From positions 7,237,001 to 7,301,000 of the forward strand of contig JALJCS010000020.1 of the NCBI GenBank assembly GCA_023055355.1: a stretch of DNA of 64,000 nt. Reading direction: 5' to 3'. Source of the stretch: Agelaius tricolor (taxonomy: Eukaryota; Chordata; Aves; Passeriformes; Icteridae). Shown piece by piece: positions 35,669-48,358 of this stretch (the stretch's first letter is position 1; every line of letters starts with the position of its first letter). A program made the translations under genes and the position numbers. The notes beneath the pieces were generated by a model. It ran no database searches and was not told where the DNA came from. It saw only the letters and a program-made list of their open reading frames with translations.

Positions 35669-38600
35669 AAACATAGCAATTGAAATTAATATATTGTAGC
35701 TGAGATTCCTGGCAAGATGGGCTGGAAGATGAGGAAAATCATAATCTGGTAGCATAAACTCCTCAAGACAAATCTGTATCTCTTCTCAGTGTAGGTCACT
35801 GCCTGTGGGGAATGTCATCATACTTTCCTCATGTTGCAACTGGCAGCCACTAATATGGACCTTTGGATCAATTGATTCATTTCTGACTGCAGTTGCTTAC
35901 CCATGGTGCACTATAATGAGCTTATTTTCCATAGTGATTGTATTTAGGTGGGGGCAGTGTAGAGAGAAAAAAAAACAACTGGGAGGGATTATAAAGAAAG
36001 CAAGGAACGTGATTTAAAATCCTTCATGTGGAAAGAGGGGCTTAGAGACTCCTCTTTTTCCTCACTTTTTGCATGGATACTCTTCCTAATTTTACTAGCA
36101 TCTCTAATTAACTAGCTCTGTTCCAGTGGCTGTCAATATACAGGCAGGGATTTGTATGAAACTGAGAAAACTTAAAAGGTTAAAATTTGGCTTTAGCTTC
36201 TACTCAGTCTGGTTATTTTGGTTTTATTATAAAGATTTAGATTCTAAGGATAATTACCACAGCATCTGATGTGGATTAAGATCTGACGGGAGAGCTATTT
36301 TTAACCATGCTGCTGAAAGTTCCAGTAAATTATTAATAAATTCAGTATCTAATTTGGCAAAACCTGATAATACTTATCTTCAGTGTTCATAAGCTATGTA
36401 GTAGGCTGTTGAAGGGGTCTCTTTAGAAATTAAGGAGAAGTAGCAATTTATAAAGGAAAACTGCATTATTTGTCTGAACTCTTTTAGGGTGTATGTAGGT
36501 AATCAACTTCAGCATTGTGAATAAAAACCCAGAACGAGTGTGGATCAGTTTTGGTTTTACAGTTGTTAATCCTCATTAGAAGCACCTTATTTGTCTCCAT
36601 ATATACTGAGAAAAAAGATCTGTATTAATTGCAAGTTCTCAAAAACGTAATTGTTTTTAACAGACTTGTAGTGTGCTACAGAGGTTAGATGTCATGACAA
36701 GCAGCATATATTGAATGAAAGGTGGCAGGGTTGGGATGTGGGACTTGAGGCTCTTTTAAGAGAAGGATGTAAAAATGCTTCTGATGCCTGGAGCCAGAGA
36801 CCATCAGTCAGTGACAGTCTGTGTCTTGTCTCTTGGGAACGCTGCAGCTCCTTGTTCTGAGGCAGAGTTCACCTTTAAGTTTAGACACGTGAACCGTCAC
36901 CAAGTGTAATCTGGTATCAAGAGACATCAACTGTTTGTGACCTTGGATGAATCATTTGTCTTATGAGGAACAGAGGTGTTATTTAAGTAATAAAGTTATT
37001 GTATCAAAAAGTCTGGAGCGCATCTCCTGCAGCTCAAGATTATGAGTATATAAGCATTCAGGTATTTTTAGGGACTCCAGTGGGTATTTGCACTCATTCA
37101 GCAATCCTTTAATGAAATGTGCTTTCTCCTTCTTCCCGTTAATATGATTAGTCATTTAATAGCAAAAATAGATTCAAGAAGTTGTGGGAGAGCTCAGAAG
37201 TCCTTTGAACAAGTTTAAAATACATCATAACTCTGATGCTTTCATCTAGCCTAGTGTATTTCAGCTGCCCTGTCAGCTGTCACCTGCCTTAGCATCTGGG
37301 CAAAGCAGAAAGTTTTGAATTACTGTTCTCATGTTTGTGTTTTATCCTGGTTCCTCTTTCTTCCTCCATATGAGAACAGACTATTCCTGCTTTTTCATTT
37401 CTTGCTGCAAAGTGCACCATGGCCAAAACCACAGGATCTGGCTTTATAGCTCTCATTCCTATGGAGGTGAATGCTTCATCCTCAAGCGAAATGCTGGGCA
37501 GGAATGATACTTACTATGTGGGATGTTACTACTATGCCAGAATGCAGGGAGTGTTCTGGTATTAACTGTTTGCAAAAAAAAAGTTGAATAGGTTCATCTA
37601 TAAACATACTGAGATTTACAAGCCAGAGAAAATGAGGCATCCTTTGCCCTTCATCCCAACATGTGCTGATCAGGGCCTGGGGAGTGGGAAACCAGATTCA
37701 GCACAGAGGCTGTAAATCATCCCTCTTCCATCTCAGGCAGGTGCTTACTGTAGGGTTTGCTGGCCCAGGCACTCTCAGTTTCTTTTCTCTTTCTTTCTTC
37801 CAGGATATTTAAAATGTCCCAGCTTGCTTGCAATTTTCTGTTTGAGTTAGCTCCAGAGCAGATTGTGTGTCAGGAGACTTGAGTTCAGAAGGTTGTCTTG
37901 CTGCTTGCTGTGAAGATAGCTGTGCTTTGGTCCCATCACTGGAGAAGGTTTGAATGCTCAGTTTTGTGGTACATCTGGTCTAACCCATTGGGCAGTGTAC
38001 CCAAAAAGCTCTCTGTCTTCTTTCAGTGCTGCTCATGTTTGACAGCAGGAGCACAGGGACAGCTCCTGTCACCACGAGGGAGCTGCTGCCTTGGCTTGGC
38101 TGCTGCTCCCAGTCACAGGCACAGAAGGAGGAGCCCCCCAGAGCTTTGCCATCAAGGGGAGCTCCTCTTTCTCCTCTCTTTTTTGTGAATCTGGCCTTCA
38201 TTTCACAGCTTTTGTTGCAAGTCTGAAATGGAATATGTCATGCCAAAATGAAATTTTGAGAGGGTTTGTGCAAGAAAAGGAGATACTTCAAATTCAGTTC
38301 AATCTGCCGAACCGAGAAATCAATTATTCACACTGCCTGAGTTAGGACATAAAATGAAATAGTGTAATGTCTTCACTTAACTTTTCTCTCAGTAGTTTTA
38401 AGCAGGGTATTTTAGCTCAGACATGGGGTTGGGGGGAGGTGTTGCTGTTGGGGCTTTTTTTGTTAGTTGTGTGTTATTGTTTTAGGGGGTGGTGTTTGTT
38501 TGTTGTTTGTGCAGTGGGATCTTTGGGGACTGGAATGTCGGAGCATTGGCCGTGTGGGATGGCTCAGTGCTACAGACTAGAGGGGGGAAGGACACCTGAG

Positions 38601-41600
38601 TTCTCAAGGCAACATTGTGAATGTGTGTCTGAGTGTGCTGTGAAACTGAAGCCCCTCAGGCTGAGATCTGATGATGAGGGCATGGTCCAGGATGTCGTGG
38701 CTGCAGAGCTGACACAAATGAGCTGAACACGAGTACAAATGTGCCTTCAGTAATGGCTGATCTGTTTCATTATAAGAAAATAGGTCACTGAATAGCAAGA
38801 AATGTAAAAATTATAAACAATATATATTTGAACAAATGTGGGATTTTTCAGATCTAATAGAAGGCTCTCAGTGAAAAAAGTTTTAAAATTATAATTTTAA
38901 ATAATTTTTAGCACCTTTTATGCTGTCTCTGAAAATATGCATCATCAATGGCTGGTATTAAGACAGTGTGTTCTGCATGCTTAGTCTTGCATCAAGCAGT
39001 TCATACCCTAAAGGAATATTTGACTTAAGGGAATAGTGCAGCAATTAATTTGAGATAATAACACAACTTTAATGGCTCCTTTTAGTATGTTAGTGAATGC
39101 AGAAAGGCTTTAGCAAATCCTTGCAGTCCAAGAGGGTAAAAAGTGACTGTCTGCCCTCCTGAAGACCCATCTATATAGAGATGGAATCATCTCTGTTTTC
39201 TTCATTCAGTACCCCAGGCCAGCATGTGTCTCAGGCTCTTGCTGGGATTTAGTGCTGTGGCTTCGAGCTATTTATATTAGGATAGGAAGGAGTAAGCTAT
39301 TCATAGCTAGGCATGAGTGGAAGGAGATACAGGGAGGCAGAAATGGTGTTGGGATTAGGATCCTTTCAGTGGGCAGTCACAGCTTTTCAGCTCACTGCAC
39401 TCCTGTTTGTAATGAACCTTCATTTCCCTGGTGTCATGTCTGCATCTTGTCTAGGATTTGTCATTCCATCCTCAATCCCTTTTTTCCTTGAATATTTGTC
39501 TTCCATTTTCACTTTTCTATAAGACTCTTCTCCCTATTCATTTCACTCCAGTTTCCTCGTAAGTTTTCCCTCACATGGAAATAGTGTTTCTCACATGTCC
39601 CTGTATTGAATCCCACAACATTATTCTGTTTCCTGGTATAGGGTGTAACTTCTTAGGCCAAGACTTTGAATGACTTGTGCACTTACAGTTTGTTGTTTTA
39701 GTTTTCAGAGATGGGAGGCTTTAGGTGATAGGAAGCCACCATCTTTTATATTTTCTAGGATACCGATATCTTCTGGATGATTTATTTGTTGTGCCACCTA
39801 TTAGTGATTTCTAAGCTGGGGGGAAGGAAGAAGTCTTCTGCTTTTCCATGAAGTTCCCATACTATGCTGAATGGGGGAGAGAACTTCATTTGATGTTTAA
39901 GTAGTGATTCACAGTTGTAAATGTGGTTGTATAAAGCTCTGACTTAATGTTCCCATATATGAAAATACCATACGTTACAGATGCACTGGGAGATGTAGCC
40001 AAATAAGAAAATTCCGTTCTCTTTATTTTAAAAATTGACTTAATTCCACTCGAAAAATGTCATTTATTAAATGAGTAGGTGTTCTGAAACAATTTCAAAC
40101 CTATTTATGGAACTTTAGTAGAGATAAGATCTGTTTATAGAATTTCACAGCTTTAATGGCAAAAATCCACAAATGTGGTCTTACTCTTTCTTAAACTCTA
40201 AATAGTTCTTCCATGAGAGATGAGTTTTCTTTTCTTTTGGTTTTCTCTTAATTTTATTAGTCATTGGAATTTGCTATCATTCCTAGCATTTAAGAGATCT
40301 AAAAATTGAATCTAAACCATTGGACATGGTCTTCTGTCTTCCTTGTGCTTTATCTATTTACATGAAAAAGTCTGGGTTATTGACACTGTATCATATTTAT
40401 TGTAGGTTCCTGGATCTTGTTGCCATAGTTACATGTGGTAGTCAGGAAGAGTTTTGCTGGGCTCAAAGTTATGCTAATTGACAGTTTCTTAGGGAGAATA
40501 ATCCTCAAATTTCAGGGAATAATCATTCTTTCGTGCTCTAAAACTTGAGGAAACTATTTAGTTTTCAACCACAACAATATCCCCCTCCAACCCAATTCGA
40601 TACCAGTGCTGTGTGTAGTTAATTTTTTTCAGAGAATGTTCTTTTTTCTTGGATGCTCTTTGCTGTTTGATCAATCCTCCTCTTGCTTTTCTCCTCTTCC
40701 CCCATCTCAGAAAACAATGGCCCTTTTCTGATGCTAGTATAGATTTTCTGAAGAAGTGACAGTAATACAATGTCTGCCTTGAGTTTCAAGGTTCTGCTTT
40801 TTGTGGGTAATGCAACCTATTGTCCAAAGAAAGGTAATCAGGGTTAATCACATGGAAAAGCAAAATATTATTACTGATGCACCATTAATCTCTCCTACAT
40901 GTTCTTAAAGTAAATTTACTTTTACAAAAGGAAGGAAATAACCCAAATGCAGAAAATCTCACCAGAACTTTGTTTGTTATTTGGTCCTGGACTTTCTCTC
41001 TTGTTATTCTGAAAGGAAAAAGAGAAGAAGCCAGATTGGTGTGACTGAACAGAGACATTGTACTGCAGTTCCATTCTAAACAGCCCTTGGTCTGTGTCAA
41101 TGGTACCTAACAGAAAAGCTGGAGCTTCAGGATTATCACAAATGCCCAAGATGTGGTAAGTTATAGAATTTGTTAATTTAAATTGTTTGAAGATATAATC
41201 AAGCTGTATCTACCTTGAGATTCCAGTTGACTTATTTTGGTGTAAACTGATTTGTAGCATGGTAGGTTTTATCTCATTTCAAGAGTTTTATCTAGTTTCA
41301 TGCCTTCTGCAGTCTTTGCCACTTTCATATGGTCAGCTAAAATCCTCCTACAGGAAAGGCTTTGTTGGAGCAGACATTTAGATTTTATGATGCACTTAGA
41401 TTTTATATATTTGGTGTGTAACAGGACTCATCCTCTAGCATACTGGGAGAAAAGGAACAGCTGCCTGTCCAGCTTTTCATTATTATGTCCACCTAGTGCT
41501 ATATATTCAAGGTGTTTTAAGCTTTAGTCTTCTGGATGATACCCAATTAACATGTCATCCTTGGGCACTTCTAAGTCACCAAAGTTGTTAGGAGAACTTC

Positions 41601-44331
41601 TAAAACTAGATAAAGTCTGATTTGTCTCAGTGAAGAGGCAATTCAGAAAGGAGTTACTGCAGCTATGTCATTGAGCACTGATGAAAGTTCTGATTTAAGA
41701 GCTTTTAAATGGTTTTTTTGGACTAGTGATAACTAAAGACTTTGCAGAGGTAGAATTTTTACTGAGGAGCAAGATGGGGGTCTTTTGCATCTGCTTTCTG
41801 AACCTGCCTGTTCACGGCTTCAGCCTTGAAGGGCTGGCAGCTTCTGGCTACCATGGCTTAGCAGTGACTGAGAACAGTCACAGGATCTCTCTGAGCCCCC
41901 TGTGCCCCTGAAACTGCTGAGGCTGATGATGTGGGGGCCTTCCACACAGGGAGAGATGAGTGGGAAGGTTTGAGATGGTGTGTTTAGGCAGTGAGGGCTG
42001 GGCAGACAAGTCTTGGGATCTGCAGGTATCAGTGTGGGTCTCGAGGCAGAGCAGGGCACTGCCAGGCATTACACTGATGGAATGGCATCCCCTTCCATGA
42101 CTGAGCTGCTGTCCAGGCATTGTGAGCTTTGCAATTTTCCTGTGTTCAGGCCACCCTTTTATTCCTGCACTGTGTGTGCATCCTGTTCTACTTCTGTTCC
42201 TAGAATGCATTTGTCAGACTGCTCCTGGAGCCTTGAAATGTGCTGTGCAGGAGCTGGGCTGCCCGAGGCTTCTACAAACGTTTGGGGTTTTCATTTAAAG
42301 CTTAGTGACTCACTGGGAGTCCACAGCATTACTTGCTGAAATCAGAGCCATGGTCTAGTGAGTTCACAGCCAAAAGGTCTGTATTCTACCCCTCGCTCCT
42401 CTATTGATTTCCTGCAGCATTGCACATTTCATTTTTACTGTATGTCTTTAATGACACTTTTTTTAAACAGGAGAGAAATATGAAAAGCGATAGCAGTGAT
42501 GGCTTTAATAATATTTTAAAGATTTTTTGGATTTAAGTTTATAGATACTGGCAGTCCTTGTCTGTGGAAGTAGTATTTGATAAAAATATTTTTACTATAA
42601 TTTTCTGTTGGAATTTGATACAGCAACAGTGGTGTTCAGATTGGCAGGGTTCAAAGGGTAGCTTACGTGTTCTGAGTTTGAATTCAAAATATAGCCTCTG
42701 TATTCTGTCCTAAAGCTGTAGTTCCTTTTTACTATTGTTAGGCAGCAATTGTGTGCCTGTCTCCCCTTATCACAGTCTCTGAAAGGCTGCTGTTCAAAAG
42801 TGGATTAATATTCTTAAATTTAGTACCTTCTGTTACCAATTTAAATTTTAAAGTTGGTTTTTTTTCTTGATAATAACATGATATATAAATGTATAGCAAA
42901 TTTTTGCATTAGGTAGTTTAAACAGCTTTTTCTTGGTTTTTTTGGTTTTTTTTGGAAGGCTACTTTTTTCTGCTCTTTCAGTGCACTGTTCTGTCCATTT
43001 CTTTCAGAGAGTTGGTGATTTAGACCCATGTAGAAGAAACAAATTTAGCCACAGGATGGTGGTAAAATTATCTTGCAGTGTACCAGTCCTACTCTAACTT
43101 AACTTGGCTTTATAATATTACCTTTAGAGAGAAGAGGACAATTAACAGAATCCTCACATCCTAAAATGTTGGCATTTATTTGAAGAAGTACAGTTTATAT
43201 TTAGCCATTGAAGTATTTAGAAAAATACACCTCTTATAATCAATACAAATTTAAGGTCAGCATCCAGTTACTCCATTATTTTGCTTGTATTTGCTACCAA
43301 CTAAAACTTGTAATCACTTCTCTACTACACGCATTCTAAATTTTACAGATTTAGTTGAATTTTTGCCTTTTTTCTCATGTGTACTTTAGGGCTTAGTTTT
43401 CTTTGCAGATTTACATAAAAATAAACTCTGAGGGCCTGGGGAAAGGGCTGTGTTAAGAATGTCATGTTTCTGAATGCCTGCTTCTTAGATCCTATACTAG
43501 TTCCATGTTAAAAACGCAGAGAAATTAGCTTATGGTATTGTTTTAGTTATGTAACAGAAGTGTGATTTCTCTTCCTTTTTTGAGTACTGGATTACACAAT
43601 GACTTTAGAGGCAAATTTGTCTCTTTTTTTAAAGTAGTATTAAATTACTGATTTTCCACTACTTTGAAGCTGTCTGCAGATAAGCAGATCTTAGAATTAA
43701 ATCATGTTTAAATCATAAGGCCACTGACTACATTGAAATTGTGGGGACAGGACTGAAACTTTCCTGAAGTTTAACAGTGTTTGAATTGGGTATTTTAATT
43801 CAAGCACATCTTTTGTTCCTGAATTGGACAGCAGCCAAATTGTGCTGTATCTTTCTGCTCCTTCAGGGAATTGTAGGCATTTCCAGCTTTATTTTATGCC
43901 TTGGTTGAACATGCTACATTCTTTGGGTGTGTGTAAGGGAAGAGAAGGAGGGAACCGATCTCTGAATACTCAGGCACAATACAATAAGCTGTAGACCATT
44001 GATAAAGAAGGATTTTTACTGACTTTAAATAGGTGCTCAGTAGCTTCCTGATAGAAGCTCTCAGATGTGGGAGCTGCTTTTAAAGGCTGGATGGTTTTAT
44101 AAATATGTATCTGTATCTCAATCACTGTCCCCAGCAGAGAGATGTAAGGTTCTGCTATCAGACCATGGCTATGAGTGTAACAGTACATGGAACATAATTT
44201 GGCAAAAAGGTTTGACTCTGCTTCCATCCTGACTGATATGGCAGTGCTTAGGTTTAATTACTGGAGTTTTGTGGTTGTGTATAAATACTTTAGTCTCTCA
44301 CCTGTAATTAGCACCTTGCTTTTTCCTTTAC
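35669..44331. other. Non-coding DNA with two GC-richer patches
   Basis: No gene was recognised. Slightly GC-richer patches lie at about 37980-38170 and 41800-42280, where long overlapping frames on both strands reflect composition. A plus-strand frame just before GTG|GTAAGT near 41155 stays open (VSMVPNRKAGASG), but its acceptor is weak. The minus-strand frame 43970-44227 (85 codons) lies close to the exon candidate at 44332 but has no acceptor of quality and no known similarity. Confidence 0.48.
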
Positions 44332-44415
44332 CTGCTTTATAATTTTATTCAAAAATGCATGTGTGTGTTTATTACATTTCACAGGAAAGAAAAGCAAATC
44401 AGATATTAATTTCTC
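44332..44415 (-). other. Exon candidate, 84 nt, minus strand
   Basis: On the minus strand an excellent acceptor (gatttctttattcaacag) is followed by exactly 84 bases. A good donor, AAGCAG|GTAAAGG, ends the segment. One frame is open end to end in phase 0-0 (28 codons, EKLISDLLFF...FLNKIIKQ), and the other two frames close within five codons. A length divisible by three, both splice sites and one clean frame make it the best coding-style candidate here. The protein is not recognised and no neighbouring exon with compatible phase was found, so chance remains likely. Confidence 0.22.
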
Positions 44416-47400
44416 CTGTTGAATAAAGAAATCAACTTCATGATGTTTTAAATATACAGTCTTCTTGCATAACTTAGTGTTTTGATTTACAGTGTTCTCT
44501 TTGTCTGTTTATAGCCACCTGCCTCAGGAATTGGTTTGTGTGTATGTCTCATGATTTTCTAACCCTGTTCTGAAGGTCACACTGGCTGCTGGTCAAGGGG
44601 ACCTGCTGCAATTTTTAAGTTATGGCCTAAGTTTATATTACATATTTTTGATGCATGATGATCTGATTATGCAGTAAGCTACAGTGTGATTCATGAGATC
44701 CAATTTTGTGGTGCCTGGGATGTTATTGAAGCTGGTGCTCTGATTATGACTTTGTGACATAATTTATGACATTATTTCCAAACTCAGTTTTTCTTCCTTT
44801 TTGAAAGAGCACCAGTGTATATTCCTATCACAGATGACATTGAGGATCAGGTCATGCCCTTAAAATGACATTAAAATTTATATTTTTGAGTATTAGAGAG
44901 TATTAGTTTCTGAAAAAAGAAATAGTAAGAAGTTAAGTGATACTGGGTAAACAGCAGGAAAGGATGGGCCTCTCAGTACTCGTCATTTATAGAGGTATCT
45001 GTCATGGTGAAAGTGTGTGTGCTTATTTTTACATATGTAATGTTTGTAATTAGCTCACTGTTTCAGGAGATTCATAAGTAATCTTAGGCTAAGATATTTG
45101 TCTCTAGAATGCATTAATCACATACATATGCCAGCATGTATATATGAATGTCATAAATGACCTAATCTACACAACAGATTTGGAAGCAAATTTAACTTAG
45201 GTGTAGCAAAAAATAGGAAGTGAGGAAGCAGAAGTGTGTTTTTAATGTGAAGTGCAGTATGTATTTTTTAATAAAGAGGGCTATAATATAAAAATGTCCA
45301 GCCAGATTTTTCAAATGTCAGGTGTGCAGTTATGTGGAAAAAATATGCGTAGTACGTAACTAATGTGATTGGGATTCAGGGATTTGTTATGTAACAGAAC
45401 TCAGGGATTTGTTATGTAATAAATGCTTTGGATGTGTTCACAGCTGCAGTGGAGTTAACATTTTTTTAATAAGACACATAATTGTATACGTTGCAGGCAA
45501 TTTTTTTTGTTTGTTCATCTTCCTTGAACAATATTGCTAAGTAGCAAAGAAACCAAGTAGAAAATATTTTGAAGAAAAGATCTTCATCATTCATTTTTAC
45601 TATAATAACAACTTACTTTGGTTAGAAATATCCATATATAATTTAATTAAATTAAATGTATTTGCCATAGTCTGTAATTGTATAGCTCCCTATGCTTAAA
45701 GTGAAGTAGCAGGTTAGAAGAAGTTACTCAGACCACTGGATGTGATTTCAGTACAAGTGTGTTATGTGTTCATGATTTAATCTTTCATCTGCTGTCACTG
45801 GGCCAGACCTAACCTAGGAGTCAACCCATGAGTACATAAACTCATAAACACTGTTGTGGGTGTCTCATTGAGCAGATGAGATCTAGTGCTAATCTTATTT
45901 TATGTATTATATTAAAGATATTGAAAGCTCTTGGGTTGCTTTCATCTTAATGCTGTTTACAATTCTCGGAAAACTTCTTGAACCAGTAAAGGTCAGGCTT
46001 TGGCCTTTTTTTAAAACTCCCACTTTGCACAGTGTCCATATTATTTGTTAGTGATTTAATAGAACTGCATATGTCAAATCATTCCTCAGTTTTTGAAGGA
46101 GCTGTAGTCCAATACAAATAGGAGTATTTTAATTGTTTTGTGTGAAACTTAGTTAAAATAATTGCCATTTGGCTTTTGTATAACTCTTTCAGGCAGACAG
46201 TTCCACAATACTGGAATCCAAAAGCATCTTATCTTGGCTAGATGACCTGGGTCTTAGTTTATCTGGGCAGTTCTTCTTTATGTCTAGCCAGGCATGATTG
46301 AGAATTTTCTATTGGTTCTTTGTCTCTTACAAACATGGGAATATTGGAACTACTTATTCACTCCCTGAAAGTCAGGGGAAGTTGGTTAATGAGGGAAATG
46401 CAGAGCAGAGCTGTGATGGAGTCCACTGCAGTTTTCCTTAGGGTATTAATTACTTGCTACGCAGGGCTTGCTCTTGCTCAGGGCAAGGTGCTGGGAACAA
46501 AGCCTCAGGGTGTTTTTGCACCAGCAATTAGGCCTTCCCTCCCCTCTCAGCAGGAACCAGCGGGAGTTCTTGCATCTTCCGAGCTGTGCCTGTGTCTGTC
46601 CTGAGCAGGGGCAGAGTTTGGCTGCTGTGCTGTGGCTGCCCCAGGGCTGGGGCCGGGTGGGCAGTGCAGAGAGAGCTCTGTTCGCACTCGGCCTTTGCAT
46701 TGCTGTGCTTCTCCTGCTGCTGTGACCCCAGGGCTGGGATTGGGGTTCCTGGATGCGGCTGGTAGGGTAAGGACCCTTCAGCTGAAAAAAGGAATTGCTG
46801 TACTGAGTGAGCAGGAAGGATGTGGCTTGCTTGTGTATCCCAGCTAGGGGAGTGAAATCTCTGGTGGGAGTTACAGTGGCAGCAAGATGATGTTTTGCCA
46901 GAGCAAGAAGTCTTCTGGGAATGTTTTTGTGTCTTGGTAAAGTCTAAGAAACAAGTTCTGCTTTCAGATTTGTGCTTGTGTAGACTTGAGAAGTTACATG
47001 AAGATATTTCAGGTGTTACTTTATGGTTCTATGGCAATTTACTCAATACAGATTTTGGAAGCAGTTCTGTCTCAGGAGGGTACATACAGGGTATAGGTAA
47101 CCACTTTGGGTTTGATATTCTTGTACTTGTGTAAGAATACTCCTTTGTTAAAGTATGTGTCTGACTCCAGGCATGTACTCTAGTTCCAGTAACAAGAGAT
47201 GGGATTTAGGTACACAATTATCCCACTGAAATGGTGCCAGTTCACCAAATTTCACAGTCTAAATCTGCACGTGGCTGTTTCTTAACTTTGTATTATTGCA
47301 TCATAAAATACTTTAATGTTACATGGAGCAAACTTTTTTTTTCATTCCAAGAATATTGACACTACTTCTTTTTAGCTCACAAAAAGGCAGGATATTAAGT

Positions 47401-48313
47401 ATTAATTTATTTGAAATTACATTTTTTATAGGACAGGTGTTCTGATTTTGCCAGTTCATTCTAGTGCATGGTGGAAAATTGCTATAAGTTGCAAGCTTTT
47501 TGAATAATAGATGTTCAAAAGTTACTCCAGCCTTTACCTCTACAAATAGCATAATTTTTCTGCATGTGTTTTTTCTGTACAATTCTGCTTTCTAAAATGA
47601 AGTCTTTGGCCCCTGAAGAGAGAATTAATTGAAAGTTGAACATTGATTTATTTAATGTACAGAACACACTTGATGCAAAGTACTATTTTTGGAAAATGTA
47701 GCTGACAATATAAATTCAAATTTCCTTTCCAAATAAACTGAGGAATTTAAGGATAAATAAAACAACTCTGTAAATTGTCTTTCACTGTTGTTGTGTGCTG
47801 TAGCAATAATTAGTTGGATGTTTGTGCACCAGGAAGAGTCCACAATGGTATTAGTAGAATAAAAAGGTTTAGCATGTTTTCCATTCTGGCCTGGTGGCTG
47901 CCGGCCAGCTCTGGAGTGCAGTCCTGACACGGTGCTGACGTGTCTGGGGCTTGCACTGACTGAGCTTCACTTTGATTTGTGGGCAGGGAGCAGTTGTGAG
48001 AAGGAGCTCTGCTCCTCTGAGTCAGACACTGTTCACTGACCTGGGCCTTCTCATCCTGGGAAAGCCAAGTGGCCACTTCTAACCTGAAAACACACACAAC
48101 AGTCTGGTGGAGAAATTCAGTCTGGTTTTGCTGCAAGTTGCATGGATTTATGGGTGATCAGCCACAGCAGCAGTGCTGCTTTGCTTAGCAGCAATGCTTT
48201 AGCATGTTTAATAAACCCAATCAACATTTCAGATCTTCTGAATTGTTGGTCATTTTTGATCAAAAACAAAGATGGCAAATAAACTAAACTTCCTTTACAA
48301 TAAATCGGGTATT

Positions 48314-48317
<4 letters not shown>
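44416..48317. other. Non-coding DNA with a GC-richer patch
   Basis: No gene was recognised. The patch at about 46440-46860 is GC-richer and keeps frames open on both strands (for example 46446-46700 minus and 46468-46725 plus). These overlap one another and are low in complexity. The 25 bp duplication at 45376-45420 lies in this stretch. Confidence 0.5.
45376..45420 (+). repeat. 25 bp tandem duplication
   Basis: The 19-mer tcagggatttgttatgtaa occurs at 45376 and again at 45401, giving a 25-base period. The second copy lacks the last few bases of the unit. It is a small, recent-looking slippage duplication. Confidence 0.85.

Positions 48318-48352
<35 letters not shown>
48318..48352. repeat. 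Poly(T) run of 35 bases
   Basis: This is an uninterrupted homopolymer of 35 T, the longest in the window. It could be the poly(A) tail of a retrocopy inserted in minus orientation. The bases to its right show no AATAAA complement at the expected distance, no reading frame and no matching target duplication, so a plain homopolymer is the safer call. The length is also liable to assembly error. Confidence 0.9.

Positions 48353-48358
<6 letters not shown>

Noticed and set aside
43970..44227. 85-codon minus-strand frame close to the 44332 exon candidate
   Set aside because: No acceptor with a pyrimidine tract, no recognisable family, and frames of this length are expected by chance in 64 kb read in six frames.
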